Shown one piece after another: positions 1 to 6,856 of a stretch of DNA of 18,320 nt. Made by a program: the position numbers and the translations under genes. This DNA is from Damh-18 sp036275695 (GTDB taxonomy: Bacteria > Patescibacteriota > Minisyncoccia > Phycocordibacterales > UBA918): contig DASUDI010000015.1 in assembly GCA_036275695.1 (NCBI GenBank), positions 1 to 18,320 on the forward strand. Reading direction: 5' to 3'. The notes under the pieces were generated by a model that was given only the letters and a program-made list of their open reading frames with translations, made no database searches and was not told where the DNA came from. The first letter of the stretch is position 1. Every line of letters starts with the position of its first letter.

Positions 1-153
1 CTCAACTCCCGCTTCTTCAAATGTTGATTCAGTACCTTCTGGGATGGTGTTGGATGGGGTTTGGGCAAACATGTAGGTAGGTATAGATATACCTACCATG
101 CATAGAAAAAGGGAGAAGAAACGCGCGCCAATAAGATTACGGAGTGAGTACAT
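1..153 (-). CDS. N-terminus of a secreted or surface protein, cut by the window edge
   Basis: An open frame of 51 codons starts at an ATG at 153-151 and runs off the left edge without a stop. The N-terminus is a classic signal peptide: a short charged start (MYSLRN), a hydrophobic core over about residues 8-28 (GARFFSLFLCMVGIS) and a likely signal peptidase I site after FA at residue 30. It is followed by a polar Thr/Ser/Pro/Glu-rich stretch typical of a linker. The protein is therefore exported; its function lies in the missing part. A TATACT box ends 4 nt before the ATG and no ribosome binding site is visible. It lies downstream of tatD on the same strand but 186 nt away, so it probably has its own promoter. 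Confidence 0.6.
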   Translation of the reverse strand, partial: MYSLRNLIGARFFSLFLCMVGISIPTYMFAQTPSNTIPEGTESTFEEAGVE

Positions 154-157
154 GAAT

Positions 158-163
158 AGTATA
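158..163 (-). promoter_or_regulatory. Candidate -10 box of the truncated secreted-protein gene
   Basis: TATACT on the minus strand lies 4 nt before the ATG at 153. There is no TG extension and no convincing -35 box (TTCTTA 16-17 nt upstream is weak). If used, the mRNA would have essentially no leader. Confidence 0.3.
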
Positions 164-178
164 AATAAGGTTTGATAA

Positions 179-207
179 TTAAGAATCTCTAAGGAGCTAC
201 GTATAGT
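179..207 (+). promoter_or_regulatory. Candidate plus-strand sigma70-type promoter in the tatD-downstream gap
   Basis: TTAAGA (179-184) and TATAGT (202-207) are separated by exactly 17 nt. They match the -35 and -10 consensus at 4/6 and 5/6 positions. A start near 214 would give a roughly 115-nt transcript ending at the hairpin at 300-322. No plus-strand gene is nearby, and the gap (154-339) holds nothing else I can name. Chance matches are easy in this AT-rich stretch. Confidence 0.25.
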
Positions 208-299
208 ATATAGTACTCACATCCATAACATTTTACTTATTCACATTTACTCAAAGCATGATTTTTAATATGTCTGTGAGAATATGCAGATATTGATTG

Positions 300-334
300 A
301 GGCGCACCCGAAGGGTGCGCCTATCTTTTTAAAA
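300..334. terminator. Strong hairpin with plus-strand T tract, downstream of tatD
   Basis: A perfect 10-bp stem (AGGCGCACCC, 300-309, with GGGTGCGCCT, 313-322) closes a 3-nt loop. On the plus strand it is followed by ATCTTTTTAAAA. It sits 17 nt past the tatD stop, so it would naturally serve tatD, but on the minus strand the sequence after the stem is CAATCAAT with no T run. The intrinsic-terminator polarity therefore points to plus-strand transcription. Confidence 0.6.
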
Positions 335-339
335 CACTC

Positions 340-1170
340 CTATATCACCACACTAAATACTCGGCGCGCGTTTTGCAGTAACTGCTGGCGCACATCCTCC
401 TCTCGCTCTCCTCTCAGCGTCGCGATACGTTCGTATACAGTACGAACATGCAGTGGTTCATTACGCTTTCCGCGAAATGGTTTTGGCGCGACATAGGGCG
501 CGTCTGTCTCCGCGTGAAGCATGGTAAGTGGAGCGTTCTGTATAACCTCGTCATACTGTGACGCAAAGGTAATAACCCCCGTAAATGAGGTGGTGTAACC
601 CATATCCCAAAACTGCTTTGCGATACCGTACGTACCCGCAAAAAAATGTACGTTTCCGAGCACTTTCGCGTGAGTTTTCAAGATACTGAGCGCGTCTTCA
701 TACGCATCCATACTACCGACACTCGGTCGAATATGGAGCATGAGTGGTTTATTGAGAGAATTTGCAAGTTCAATTTGTCCAATAAAAGCGCGTTCTTGTA
801 ATGACTTAGTGTCCTTCTCGACACGGAAATAATCAAGCCCACATTCACCTATCGCAACCACCCCTTCATGAAGCGCGAGCGCGCGATATACCTCCCCTGA
901 AAATACCTCCCCTTCTCGCGCGCTCGCATCCCGAATCTCTTGCGTGTCATGAACACTTCGACTCGTATGTACGGGATGTAATCCCACGGTCGCGTACACA
1001 CCGCTATGCGTACGCGTAAGTTCGACGGCTTTCTTTGAAGTACTTATTTCAGTACCCACATTGATATACGCGACACCCTCATGAGCAGTTCGTTCCATCA
1101 CCACGCTTCGATCGTCATCAAATGCAGCGAGATTTATGTGTGTATGCACGTCAACGTACTGGATATTCAT
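340..1170 (-). CDS. tatD: TatD-family metal-dependent hydrolase (DNase)
   Basis: A protein of 276 residues, a normal length for TatD nucleases, which are cytosolic TIM-barrel enzymes hydrolysing phosphodiester bonds in DNA with two metal ions. Expected metal ligands are present: H9 and H11 in VHTHIN, E109 in GECGLDYF, H146 in LHIR, H175 in VHFFAGT and D223 in AETDAPYV. The proline/Asn-Glu-Pro segment (RNEP, 236-239) typical of the family follows. The usual HCFSG is HFFAG here, a tolerated variation. The start ATG lies 2 nt after the metG stop, so translation is probably coupled, and glyS-metG-tatD look like one transcription unit. The TatD/metG pairing is common in bacteria. The natural substrate in this organism cannot be read from sequence. 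Confidence 0.93.
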   Translation of the reverse strand: MNIQYVDVHTHINLAAFDDDRSVVMERTAHEGVAYINVGTEISTSKKAVELTRTHSGVYATVGLHPVHTSRSVHDTQEIRDASAREGEVFSGEVYRALALHEGVVAIGECGLDYFRVEKDTKSLQERAFIGQIELANSLNKPLMLHIRPSVGSMDAYEDALSILKTHAKVLGNVHFFAGTYGIAKQFWDMGYTTSFTGVITFASQYDEVIQNAPLTMLHAETDAPYVAPKPFRGKRNEPLHVRTVYERIATLRGEREEDVRQQLLQNARRVFSVVI

Positions 1171-1172
1171 AT

Positions 1173-2627
1173 CTAATCCAAACGCGCAAAAAGATTATCA
1201 GGTTTTTTGTTCGTACGAACCGCGTTCTGTATAATGCGCGCGGTATCAGGCATTACAGGCACTAAATGTTCCGCGATACGATATACGTGGGTTACGAGAC
1301 GCGTGATAATTTCCTTCCCTTCTGCCATTACTCTTACATCCCCAGATTTAAGCATTTTAAATGGCTGAGTTTCTTGAATATACTCATCCCCTTTCCCTAT
1401 ATGAGCAAAAATCATATTCATCGCTTCATCAAAACGAAATCGCGTGAGCGCGTCAGAAAACGCAGTTTCAAAAGGTTGCGACGCGACCAGAACAGGCGCG
1501 CTGAGATTATCCTCAGCCATCTTCATGACACGCGCGACAAGGTTCCCGAGCCCATTAACAAGATGCGCGGTATACCATTCATCAAGTCGCTCCCACGTAA
1601 TATCAGTATCATCAAAGGGGTGCACATGACGGAGAAGTAGATAACGTGTCGCGTCGGTACCATAGCGCGCGACAAGTTCAAGTGGGCTAATAACGTTCCC
1701 CAGTGACTTACTCATTTTCTGCCCGTCACTGATAATGAAACCTCCAACAAAAATTTGTAGAGATGGTTGCATACCTGCCGAAAGTAGCATTGCTTGCCAA
1801 ATAGCACTCTGTTGGCGGAGATTATCCTTCCCCGCAAGCTGTATACCTGGCCACCACCCACCACAATCTTCTTGTTCAGGCCACCCCGTCGTTGAAATGT
1901 AGTTTGTAAGCGCGTCAAACCACACATACATAATATGCTCTTCATCATCGGGAACGGGAACTCCCCACGCCATTTTTGATTTGAGTCGAGAAACACTAAA
2001 ATCTTGCAATCCACCTGCCACAAACGCACGAATTTCAGCAAGGCGAAAATCGGGCACAACAAAATGAGGGTGTGTGTCGTACAGCGTGAGTAATTGAGCT
2101 TGATACCGCGAAAAACGGAAAAAATAATTTTCCTCTTCTCGTATTTCAATATCATATCGTGGGTGTATGGGGCACTTACCCTGCTCCAACTCAGAATCTG
2201 TTTTTTCCAATTCACATCCGACACAATACTTTACCGACTGCACTGCTTTATAGATGTCAGGACGCCCACTCTCATCTACATTTGCCATGCATCTTCGCCA
2301 CATCTCTTGTGCTGCATGCTTGTGATGCGCATCAGTAGTGCGAATAAAATGTACTTCGGGCATTATATTAAGTGCCTCAGGAGCGAGGATACGCTTAAAC
2401 ACTTCCGCATATCGATCAACGTATGCTTGCGGGTCCTCTCCTACTTCGCGGGCTTTATCATATATTTTTTGACCATGCTCATCGGTACCCGTGTTTAAAA
2501 ATACCTCATCACCAACACTTTTGTAAAAACGCGCGAGTGCATCTGCGCGCACAAACTCAGTCGCATGACCAAGGTGAGGATCAGCGTTTACGTAGGGTAA
2601 TGTTGTGGTAATGTATTTTTTTGCCAT
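1173..2627 (-). CDS. metG: Methionyl-tRNA synthetase
   Basis: A 484-residue class Ia synthetase that charges tRNA-Met with methionine using ATP. The HIGH motif is HLGH at 18-21 and the KMSKS loop is at 304-308. The zinc knuckle is the short single type found in Thermus-like enzymes: C135 and C138 pair with C152 and H155 (CPIH). The anticodon-binding helical domain fills about residues 345-484. There is no C-terminal Trbp111/EMAP-like tRNA-binding domain, so this is the minimal form. The start MAKKYITTTLPY is standard for the family and leaves 14 nt to the glyS stop, with only a weak GAG upstream. It is transcribed with glyS and tatD. Confidence 0.97.
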   Translation of the reverse strand: MAKKYITTTLPYVNADPHLGHATEFVRADALARFYKSVGDEVFLNTGTDEHGQKIYDKAREVGEDPQAYVDRYAEVFKRILAPEALNIMPEVHFIRTTDAHHKHAAQEMWRRCMANVDESGRPDIYKAVQSVKYCVGCELEKTDSELEQGKCPIHPRYDIEIREEENYFFRFSRYQAQLLTLYDTHPHFVVPDFRLAEIRAFVAGGLQDFSVSRLKSKMAWGVPVPDDEEHIMYVWFDALTNYISTTGWPEQEDCGGWWPGIQLAGKDNLRQQSAIWQAMLLSAGMQPSLQIFVGGFIISDGQKMSKSLGNVISPLELVARYGTDATRYLLLRHVHPFDDTDITWERLDEWYTAHLVNGLGNLVARVMKMAEDNLSAPVLVASQPFETAFSDALTRFRFDEAMNMIFAHIGKGDEYIQETQPFKMLKSGDVRVMAEGKEIITRLVTHVYRIAEHLVPVMPDTARIIQNAVRTNKKPDNLFARLD

Positions 2628-2641
2628 GTACGTCTCAGTGA

Positions 2642-4033
2642 TTACTTTTTAAGATACGCGCAAAGTTCCGCAATAGATACTCGTGCTTGGGCACCTGTAT
2701 CACGGTCACGTACCGTGACCGTGTCTTTGAGTGATACATCTTCCTGCCCCAATGTCTCAAAGTCAATCGTCACACACGCGGGAGTACCGATTTCGTCCTG
2801 CCTGCGGTAACGCTTACCCACATTACCATTATCATCCCACGCTACATTGCCAAATTCTTTTTTGAGCATCATGAACACGTCACGAGCCTTGGAGACAAGT
2901 TCAGGTTTGTTTTTAAGAAGTGGTGACACCGCGGCACGGTAGGGTGCGAGATGTGGAGGGAGTTTTAATACAACACGCTTTTCACCATTCATTTCATCCT
3001 CCGTATATGCTTCGGTAAGCACCGCTACCAGAGCGCGGCCAACTCCAAAGGATGGTTCGAGTACGTGTGGAATAAAACGAGTACCGTCGGGGTTTATGTA
3101 TTCGAGCGATACACCACTTGCATTCATATGACTCCTTAAATCATGGTCAGTGCGATATGCAAAACCGAGCAACTCATCAAAACCCTTTCCAGGGAAATCA
3201 TATTCAAAGTCAATCGTGCGCTTTGAATAGTGCGCAAGATCATCCTCAGGAACTTCATACTCTCGCACATGTATCCGATTCAATCCAATATAATCAATCC
3301 ATTTCCATATATCTTCTCGCCACGCCTCAAACAGCGTCTTCCAATCTTCTTCTCTGATAAAATATTCAATCTCCATCTGCTCAAACTCGCGCACGCGGAA
3401 CAAAAATTCACGCGGTGCAATCTCATTACGAAACGCCTTTCCTATCTGTGCGATACCAAAGGGTATTTTGGGCGACATCGAATCGATAACATTTTTAAAA
3501 TTAACAAAAATGCCTTGCGCGGTCTCTGGCCGCAGGTATGAGCGCACGTCACCTTGCGCGCCAACCTTTGTCTCAAACATAAGATTGAAATTTTTTACTT
3601 CGCCCCATTCGCGCTTACCACACAGAGGACACGTGATGTGCTCATCACGTTGAAACCGTTTGTTGCATGCTTCGAGTGTAAGTCCATCCGTGTCATGCGT
3701 ACCATTGTCTTTCAACACATGATCAGCCCGCTGTCGCTTCCCACACGCGTTACATACCACGAGTGGATCACTAAAACCCGCGCCCGTGTGTCCACTCGCT
3801 TCCCACACCTTTTCGTTCATGAGAATGGATGCGTCGAGTCCATACATGTCCTCACGCCCATCGACAAACATCTTCCACCACGCATTCTTGAGATTATTCG
3901 CGAGGGCTACGCCAAGTGGCCCGAGGTCCCATGCACCCGCAAGACCTCCGTAGATTTCAGATCCCTGAAACACAAACCCGCGCCGCTTTGTGAGCGCGAC
4001 TATTTTATCCATTGTCTTGTCTTTGTGCTCCAT
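2642..4033 (-). CDS. glyS: Glycyl-tRNA synthetase, single-chain (eukaryote/Thermus-type) class II
   Basis: A 463-residue alpha2-type GlyRS (the glyQS form, not the alpha/beta form) charging tRNA-Gly. Residues 15-45 carry the family signature KRRGFVFQGSEIYGG. Motif 2 is around FRNE (201-204) and VREFEQMEIEYF, and motif 3 is EPSFGVGRAL (326-335). A four-Cys zinc site (C94, C97, C135, C138) sits in the insertion between motifs 1 and 2. The anticodon-binding domain occupies about 366-463. I chose the ATG at 4033 because upstream codons to 4099 encode non-family residues and overlap the promoter. An ATG at 4012 (MDKIVAL) is also possible and closer to the Thermus start. First gene of glyS-metG-tatD. 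Confidence 0.95.
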   Translation of the reverse strand: MEHKDKTMDKIVALTKRRGFVFQGSEIYGGLAGAWDLGPLGVALANNLKNAWWKMFVDGREDMYGLDASILMNEKVWEASGHTGAGFSDPLVVCNACGKRQRADHVLKDNGTHDTDGLTLEACNKRFQRDEHITCPLCGKREWGEVKNFNLMFETKVGAQGDVRSYLRPETAQGIFVNFKNVIDSMSPKIPFGIAQIGKAFRNEIAPREFLFRVREFEQMEIEYFIREEDWKTLFEAWREDIWKWIDYIGLNRIHVREYEVPEDDLAHYSKRTIDFEYDFPGKGFDELLGFAYRTDHDLRSHMNASGVSLEYINPDGTRFIPHVLEPSFGVGRALVAVLTEAYTEDEMNGEKRVVLKLPPHLAPYRAAVSPLLKNKPELVSKARDVFMMLKKEFGNVAWDDNGNVGKRYRRQDEIGTPACVTIDFETLGQEDVSLKDTVTVRDRDTGAQARVSIAELCAYLKK

Positions 4034-4065
4034 ACGTTTTGTTGCTATGCCAATAATTATTTCAT

Positions 4066-4093
4066 AGCATACCCGAAACTCAATGCTTTTCAA
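4066..4093 (-). promoter_or_regulatory. Candidate promoter of glyS-metG-tatD
   Basis: TTGAAA (4093-4088) and TATGCT (4071-4066) are 16 nt apart on the minus strand, matching the -35 and -10 consensus at 5/6 and 4/6. Transcription would start near 4059 and give a leader of about 26 nt before the ATG at 4033. A 7-bp inverted repeat (TGCTATG and CATAGCA) spans the expected start point. No T-box features are present. Confidence 0.4.
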
Positions 4094-4101
4094 GCACACA
4101 C

Positions 4102-6189
4102 TTACTCCGCAACGACACGAGACGTTGTATCATTGCCATAACTATTTCCCGTGTAATTGGTAGTGAGCGCAGGCGCGGTAGTGCGTACCGTCGTACCTGT
4201 AAAAGTATCAGTTGCTTTAAGGTTTTGAGTTTCGAGTATGGTGGGAGATTTTCCAACATCACCGGTTACGGGGGTAAATGCGACCTGCATATACATACTC
4301 ACCTCAGTATTCGCGTCTAGATTACCTACATTCCACCGAATGATGCGTGTCGTGGGATTATAAGTCACGTCACTTCCCTGCATAAACGTATCAAGCCACG
4401 CAACACCTTGTGGCAATACCGCCGTTACCTCAACACCAGAAATATTGTTTACACCCGCGCGTGCGGTTAGTAGATAATTGTACTGTGTCGTTTTACCGAC
4501 AACTGGTGGTATTGGACCGGCATTTTTAAATGGACCTTCAGAATACACGGTTCGAGACGTAAGCATTGGCACACCCTCTACTTTAATCGTACGATTAATC
4601 GTTCCTTCAATCTTTTGTGAAGCACCGCGGTCGTAGACTCGATTTCCCGTTACATCAACACCAATAGTCACCTCTGGTGATTTTTGTATTATATTTGATG
4701 GTTTAAGGGTGAATGAGAGCGTAACCGAAGCTCCTGGCGCAATTTCTTTTAGGTCTTCGTATGTGCCACTTTCCCAGCGGATTGATTTTGTATTTGAATC
4801 ATAATAGCCATCAGTTTGAACGGAGTAATCATCAAGTGCGTTGCCCCCCAGTGTTGCTTTCATCGTACCATCATACACAGTCGTATTTAAAGTATTCTTA
4901 TAGATAATGCGTGCTTGGACAATATCACCTGTTTTTACCACCACGATGTCACTTGGGCTTCCATTGATATCCGCACTTATATCAAGAAATGGCTGCTCGA
5001 TTGCGATATCGGTGTTAGCGGTTGCAAGTTGCGAACCGAGTGAGTTTCTGTCCCCATCCTTCGCAACGCCCGCCTGTACACTAAACTTTCTCACGTCACC
5101 CTCATAACCTGTTATCGTCCCTTTGATAGTAATGGTTTTTTTCTCATTAGGTGCGAGTGAGGAAATCATCCATATATCCTCACCCGAAGCCGTATCGGGT
5201 TCTGATGAGGTGAAATCAAATCCATCTGGATAAGTCACTTTAATGAGTGTGTCTTCGAGTGGCGTAGGTGAATTTGATTGCACGATAAGATTGATGACTG
5301 CTTCCTGCCCAGATGAAATCGCATGTACCGTATCAAAAGTCATCACCAACGGTGATGTAGTCACTTTGAGCATGAGTGGCTCCGCATGGCGTTCAAATGT
5401 CGCGTTTGAACCACCCACACGATATTCAATCCACACCTTAATTTCTTTGTCTTCATTTTCCTCACCGAAGATGCGTGCTTTAAGGGGTATATTTACAATT
5501 TCACCCGTATCGATACTTTCAAGTGACTGGCGAACGATAGATAATTCTTTCTCTGAACCCGACGCATCTCTTGTCCCTTTTGGATATTCTACAATAAGCG
5601 TTGCTGACTGAATAGGAACCACATTTTGATTTGCCACCGCAACCTGAAACTCATACTCTTCGCCACCACCAACAGCGATTGGGCCAGTGGCCGTAATTGA
5701 TATATTTTCACCTGAAATGGTGTTACCCCCCCAAAACATGAGAAAACTCGCAACGCCCGTAGCAATCAAGAAAAAGACGACACCCACAATGGCAACTATC
5801 TTACGGAATCGTCTGCGTGTACCTTTTTGCGACATTACCTCTATCGTATCAGATGCAACAACCTGCGAAGGGTGACCCTTTGTAAACAAAGGGTCACCCT
5901 TCGCACCTTCCTGCATAGAGGTAGGTGGTGTCGCATCAGGTATACCGTATGTGCTTGGCATATCGGGCACAGAAGATACTGATGCGGTGGTGGAGACACT
6001 TTGAGTGTAATTTGATGACACATTGGTACGGGGCGGAATTGCATGGCGCACTACACGTGGTGTATCCACGGGACCGCGCGCATAGAGGCGTTTGCGTAAC
6101 TCATCAATTTGATTCGCGTCAAATTGAGGCCGCGAAGGGACCCTTTTTTCAGACTCCTGCTCCGCGTTCTTTTTTTCGTCCAATGACAT
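4102..6189 (-). CDS. Type II membrane-anchored protein with extracellular DUF11/Ig-like repeats
   Basis: The product has 695 residues. Residues 1-124 are polar and low-complexity (Ser/Thr/Pro-rich), ending in a basic stop QKGTRRRFRK. One transmembrane helix follows (about 131-153), then about 540 residues of beta-rich sequence outside. I count at least four similar modules, each with a strand ending YP-x-G or LP-x-G (EYPKG 201-205, TYPDG 319-323, VLPQG 591-595), then an IW/RW turn and a late ...L-x-P/A-N strand, as in DUF11/CARDB-type Ig-like folds. No signal peptide, LPXTG or catalytic motif is seen. A structural surface or adhesion role is inferred. The start at 6189 is chosen because an extended -10 box sits exactly 6 nt upstream; the frame stays open to 6288 but would overlap recO. 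Confidence 0.8.
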   Translation of the reverse strand: MSLDEKKNAEQESEKRVPSRPQFDANQIDELRKRLYARGPVDTPRVVRHAIPPRTNVSSNYTQSVSTTASVSSVPDMPSTYGIPDATPPTSMQEGAKGDPLFTKGHPSQVVASDTIEVMSQKGTRRRFRKIVAIVGVVFFLIATGVASFLMFWGGNTISGENISITATGPIAVGGGEEYEFQVAVANQNVVPIQSATLIVEYPKGTRDASGSEKELSIVRQSLESIDTGEIVNIPLKARIFGEENEDKEIKVWIEYRVGGSNATFERHAEPLMLKVTTSPLVMTFDTVHAISSGQEAVINLIVQSNSPTPLEDTLIKVTYPDGFDFTSSEPDTASGEDIWMISSLAPNEKKTITIKGTITGYEGDVRKFSVQAGVAKDGDRNSLGSQLATANTDIAIEQPFLDISADINGSPSDIVVVKTGDIVQARIIYKNTLNTTVYDGTMKATLGGNALDDYSVQTDGYYDSNTKSIRWESGTYEDLKEIAPGASVTLSFTLKPSNIIQKSPEVTIGVDVTGNRVYDRGASQKIEGTINRTIKVEGVPMLTSRTVYSEGPFKNAGPIPPVVGKTTQYNYLLTARAGVNNISGVEVTAVLPQGVAWLDTFMQGSDVTYNPTTRIIRWNVGNLDANTEVSMYMQVAFTPVTGDVGKSPTILETQNLKATDTFTGTTVRTTAPALTTNYTGNSYGNDTTSRVVAE
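5864..5905. repeat. Perfect 20-bp inverted repeat inside the repeat-protein gene
   Basis: Two 20-nt arms (5864-5883 and 5886-5905) are exact reverse complements around a 2-nt AA centre. Each arm contains its own near-palindrome (AAGGGTGACCCTT and AAGGGTCACCCTT), so the element is also almost a direct repeat. It encodes residues 95-109 (KGDPLFTKGHPS) of the flexible cytoplasmic linker. Confidence 0.9.
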
Positions 6190-6195
6190 GCTGCA

Positions 6196-6204
6196 AGTAT
6201 ACCA
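6196..6204 (-). promoter_or_regulatory. Extended -10 promoter, leaderless start of the repeat-protein gene
   Basis: TGGTATACT on the minus strand: a TG-n extension and TATACT ending exactly 6 nt before the ATG at 6189. Position -7 of the box puts +1 on the A of the ATG. It lies just inside the gap after the recO stop (6213). No ribosome binding site is present. Confidence 0.55.
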
Positions 6205-6212
6205 CGAACGTT

Positions 6213-6788
6213 TTACAACTGACTTTCTCGTAGTGCGTTTTGCAAAACTTCTTCCAGAATATGCATCACATCTGAGGTGAGCATGCATACGCCCGCAGTA
6301 GGAAAGGTGTCGCTCAGAAGGTGCGCAAACGCGGGCACGGGAGCGACATACCCGAGCGTATGCAAAATACGAACAAAAAGAATCGCCGTGAGTGTCTTGT
6401 ACTCTATGTCAAAATTATTTGAAAGCACCGTGAGCACGTCATCAAAAATGCCGTCATGCGGCACCTCACCACGCATTACCCTCCTCAGAAGAAGAAGCGT
6501 ATCACGCACAAGTGCGCGCGCCTCGCGCGTCGTGGCGCGCGCATACAAACTTGCACACGCCTCCGCGCTTGCAACCTTCCATCCACTTTTTCCTCGTATT
6601 AACGTAACACGGGCATGTGATGCATCTTGAAGCGCGTACCGTTGCTTTGAATATTCCCTACGAATGCTTTTTGCCTGTACATATACCATCCCTGCTTCTC
6701 GTGCGAAAAGAAGTATTGATTTATCTGCGGTATTCCTCTCCCAACTACCACACACAATTGCTTCCGTGATGTAGGTTTGATACGCCAT
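6213..6788 (-). CDS. recO: DNA repair protein RecO, short form
   Basis: A 191-residue protein with the RecO N-terminal OB-fold signature: TEAIV-x-G near residues 8-13, LLFAREAGMVYVQAKSIRR (about 26-44), then a KQRYALQ segment. RecO binds single-stranded DNA and SSB and helps RecR load RecA in RecFOR repair. The alpha-helical C-terminal part is present, but the protein is about 50 residues shorter than E. coli RecO and lacks the Cys-based zinc site of many RecO proteins. It ends 24 nt before the next gene and starts 68 nt after the ileS stop, downstream of the ileS terminator, so it has its own promoter. The N-terminal match is good and the C-terminal part weak. Confidence 0.82.
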   Translation of the reverse strand: MAYQTYITEAIVCGSWERNTADKSILLFAREAGMVYVQAKSIRREYSKQRYALQDASHARVTLIRGKSGWKVASAEACASLYARATTREARALVRDTLLLLRRVMRGEVPHDGIFDDVLTVLSNNFDIEYKTLTAILFVRILHTLGYVAPVPAFAHLLSDTFPTAGVCMLTSDVMHILEEVLQNALRESQL

Positions 6789-6795
6789 GGGTATA

Positions 6796-6804
6796 AGTAT
6801 AGCA
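6796..6804 (-). promoter_or_regulatory. Extended -10 promoter of recO
   Basis: TGCTATACT on the minus strand ends 7 nt before the recO ATG at 6788. It directly abuts the TTTT tail of the ileS terminator, so terminator and promoter are fused. No -35 box or ribosome binding site is visible. A leaderless or one-nucleotide-leader mRNA is predicted. Confidence 0.55.
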
Positions 6805-6827
6805 AAACGCGCGCCACAAGGCGCGCG
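6804..6827 (-). terminator. Intrinsic terminator of ileS
   Basis: An 8-bp perfect stem (CGCGCGCC with GGCGCGCG), a 4-nt loop and, on the minus strand, a short TTTT tract, beginning 29 nt after the ileS stop. Confidence 0.65.
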
Positions 6828-6856
6828 CTTTCACATCATCACTCACCACCACTTCA

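Noticed and set aside
4034..4101. T-box or other tRNA-sensing leader before glyS
   Set aside because: The leader is far too short and lacks specifier, antiterminator and T-box sequences; the ileS and argS gaps also lack them.
6190..6288. Longer start for the repeat protein overlapping recO
   Set aside because: The 33 extra residues are basic, Cys-containing and shadow recO; the extended -10 box 6 nt before 6189 argues for the shorter form.
6513..6543. 10-bp inverted repeat within recO
   Set aside because: It is made of GCGC repeats that occur throughout the window and encodes ordinary Arg/Ala codons; no sign of function.
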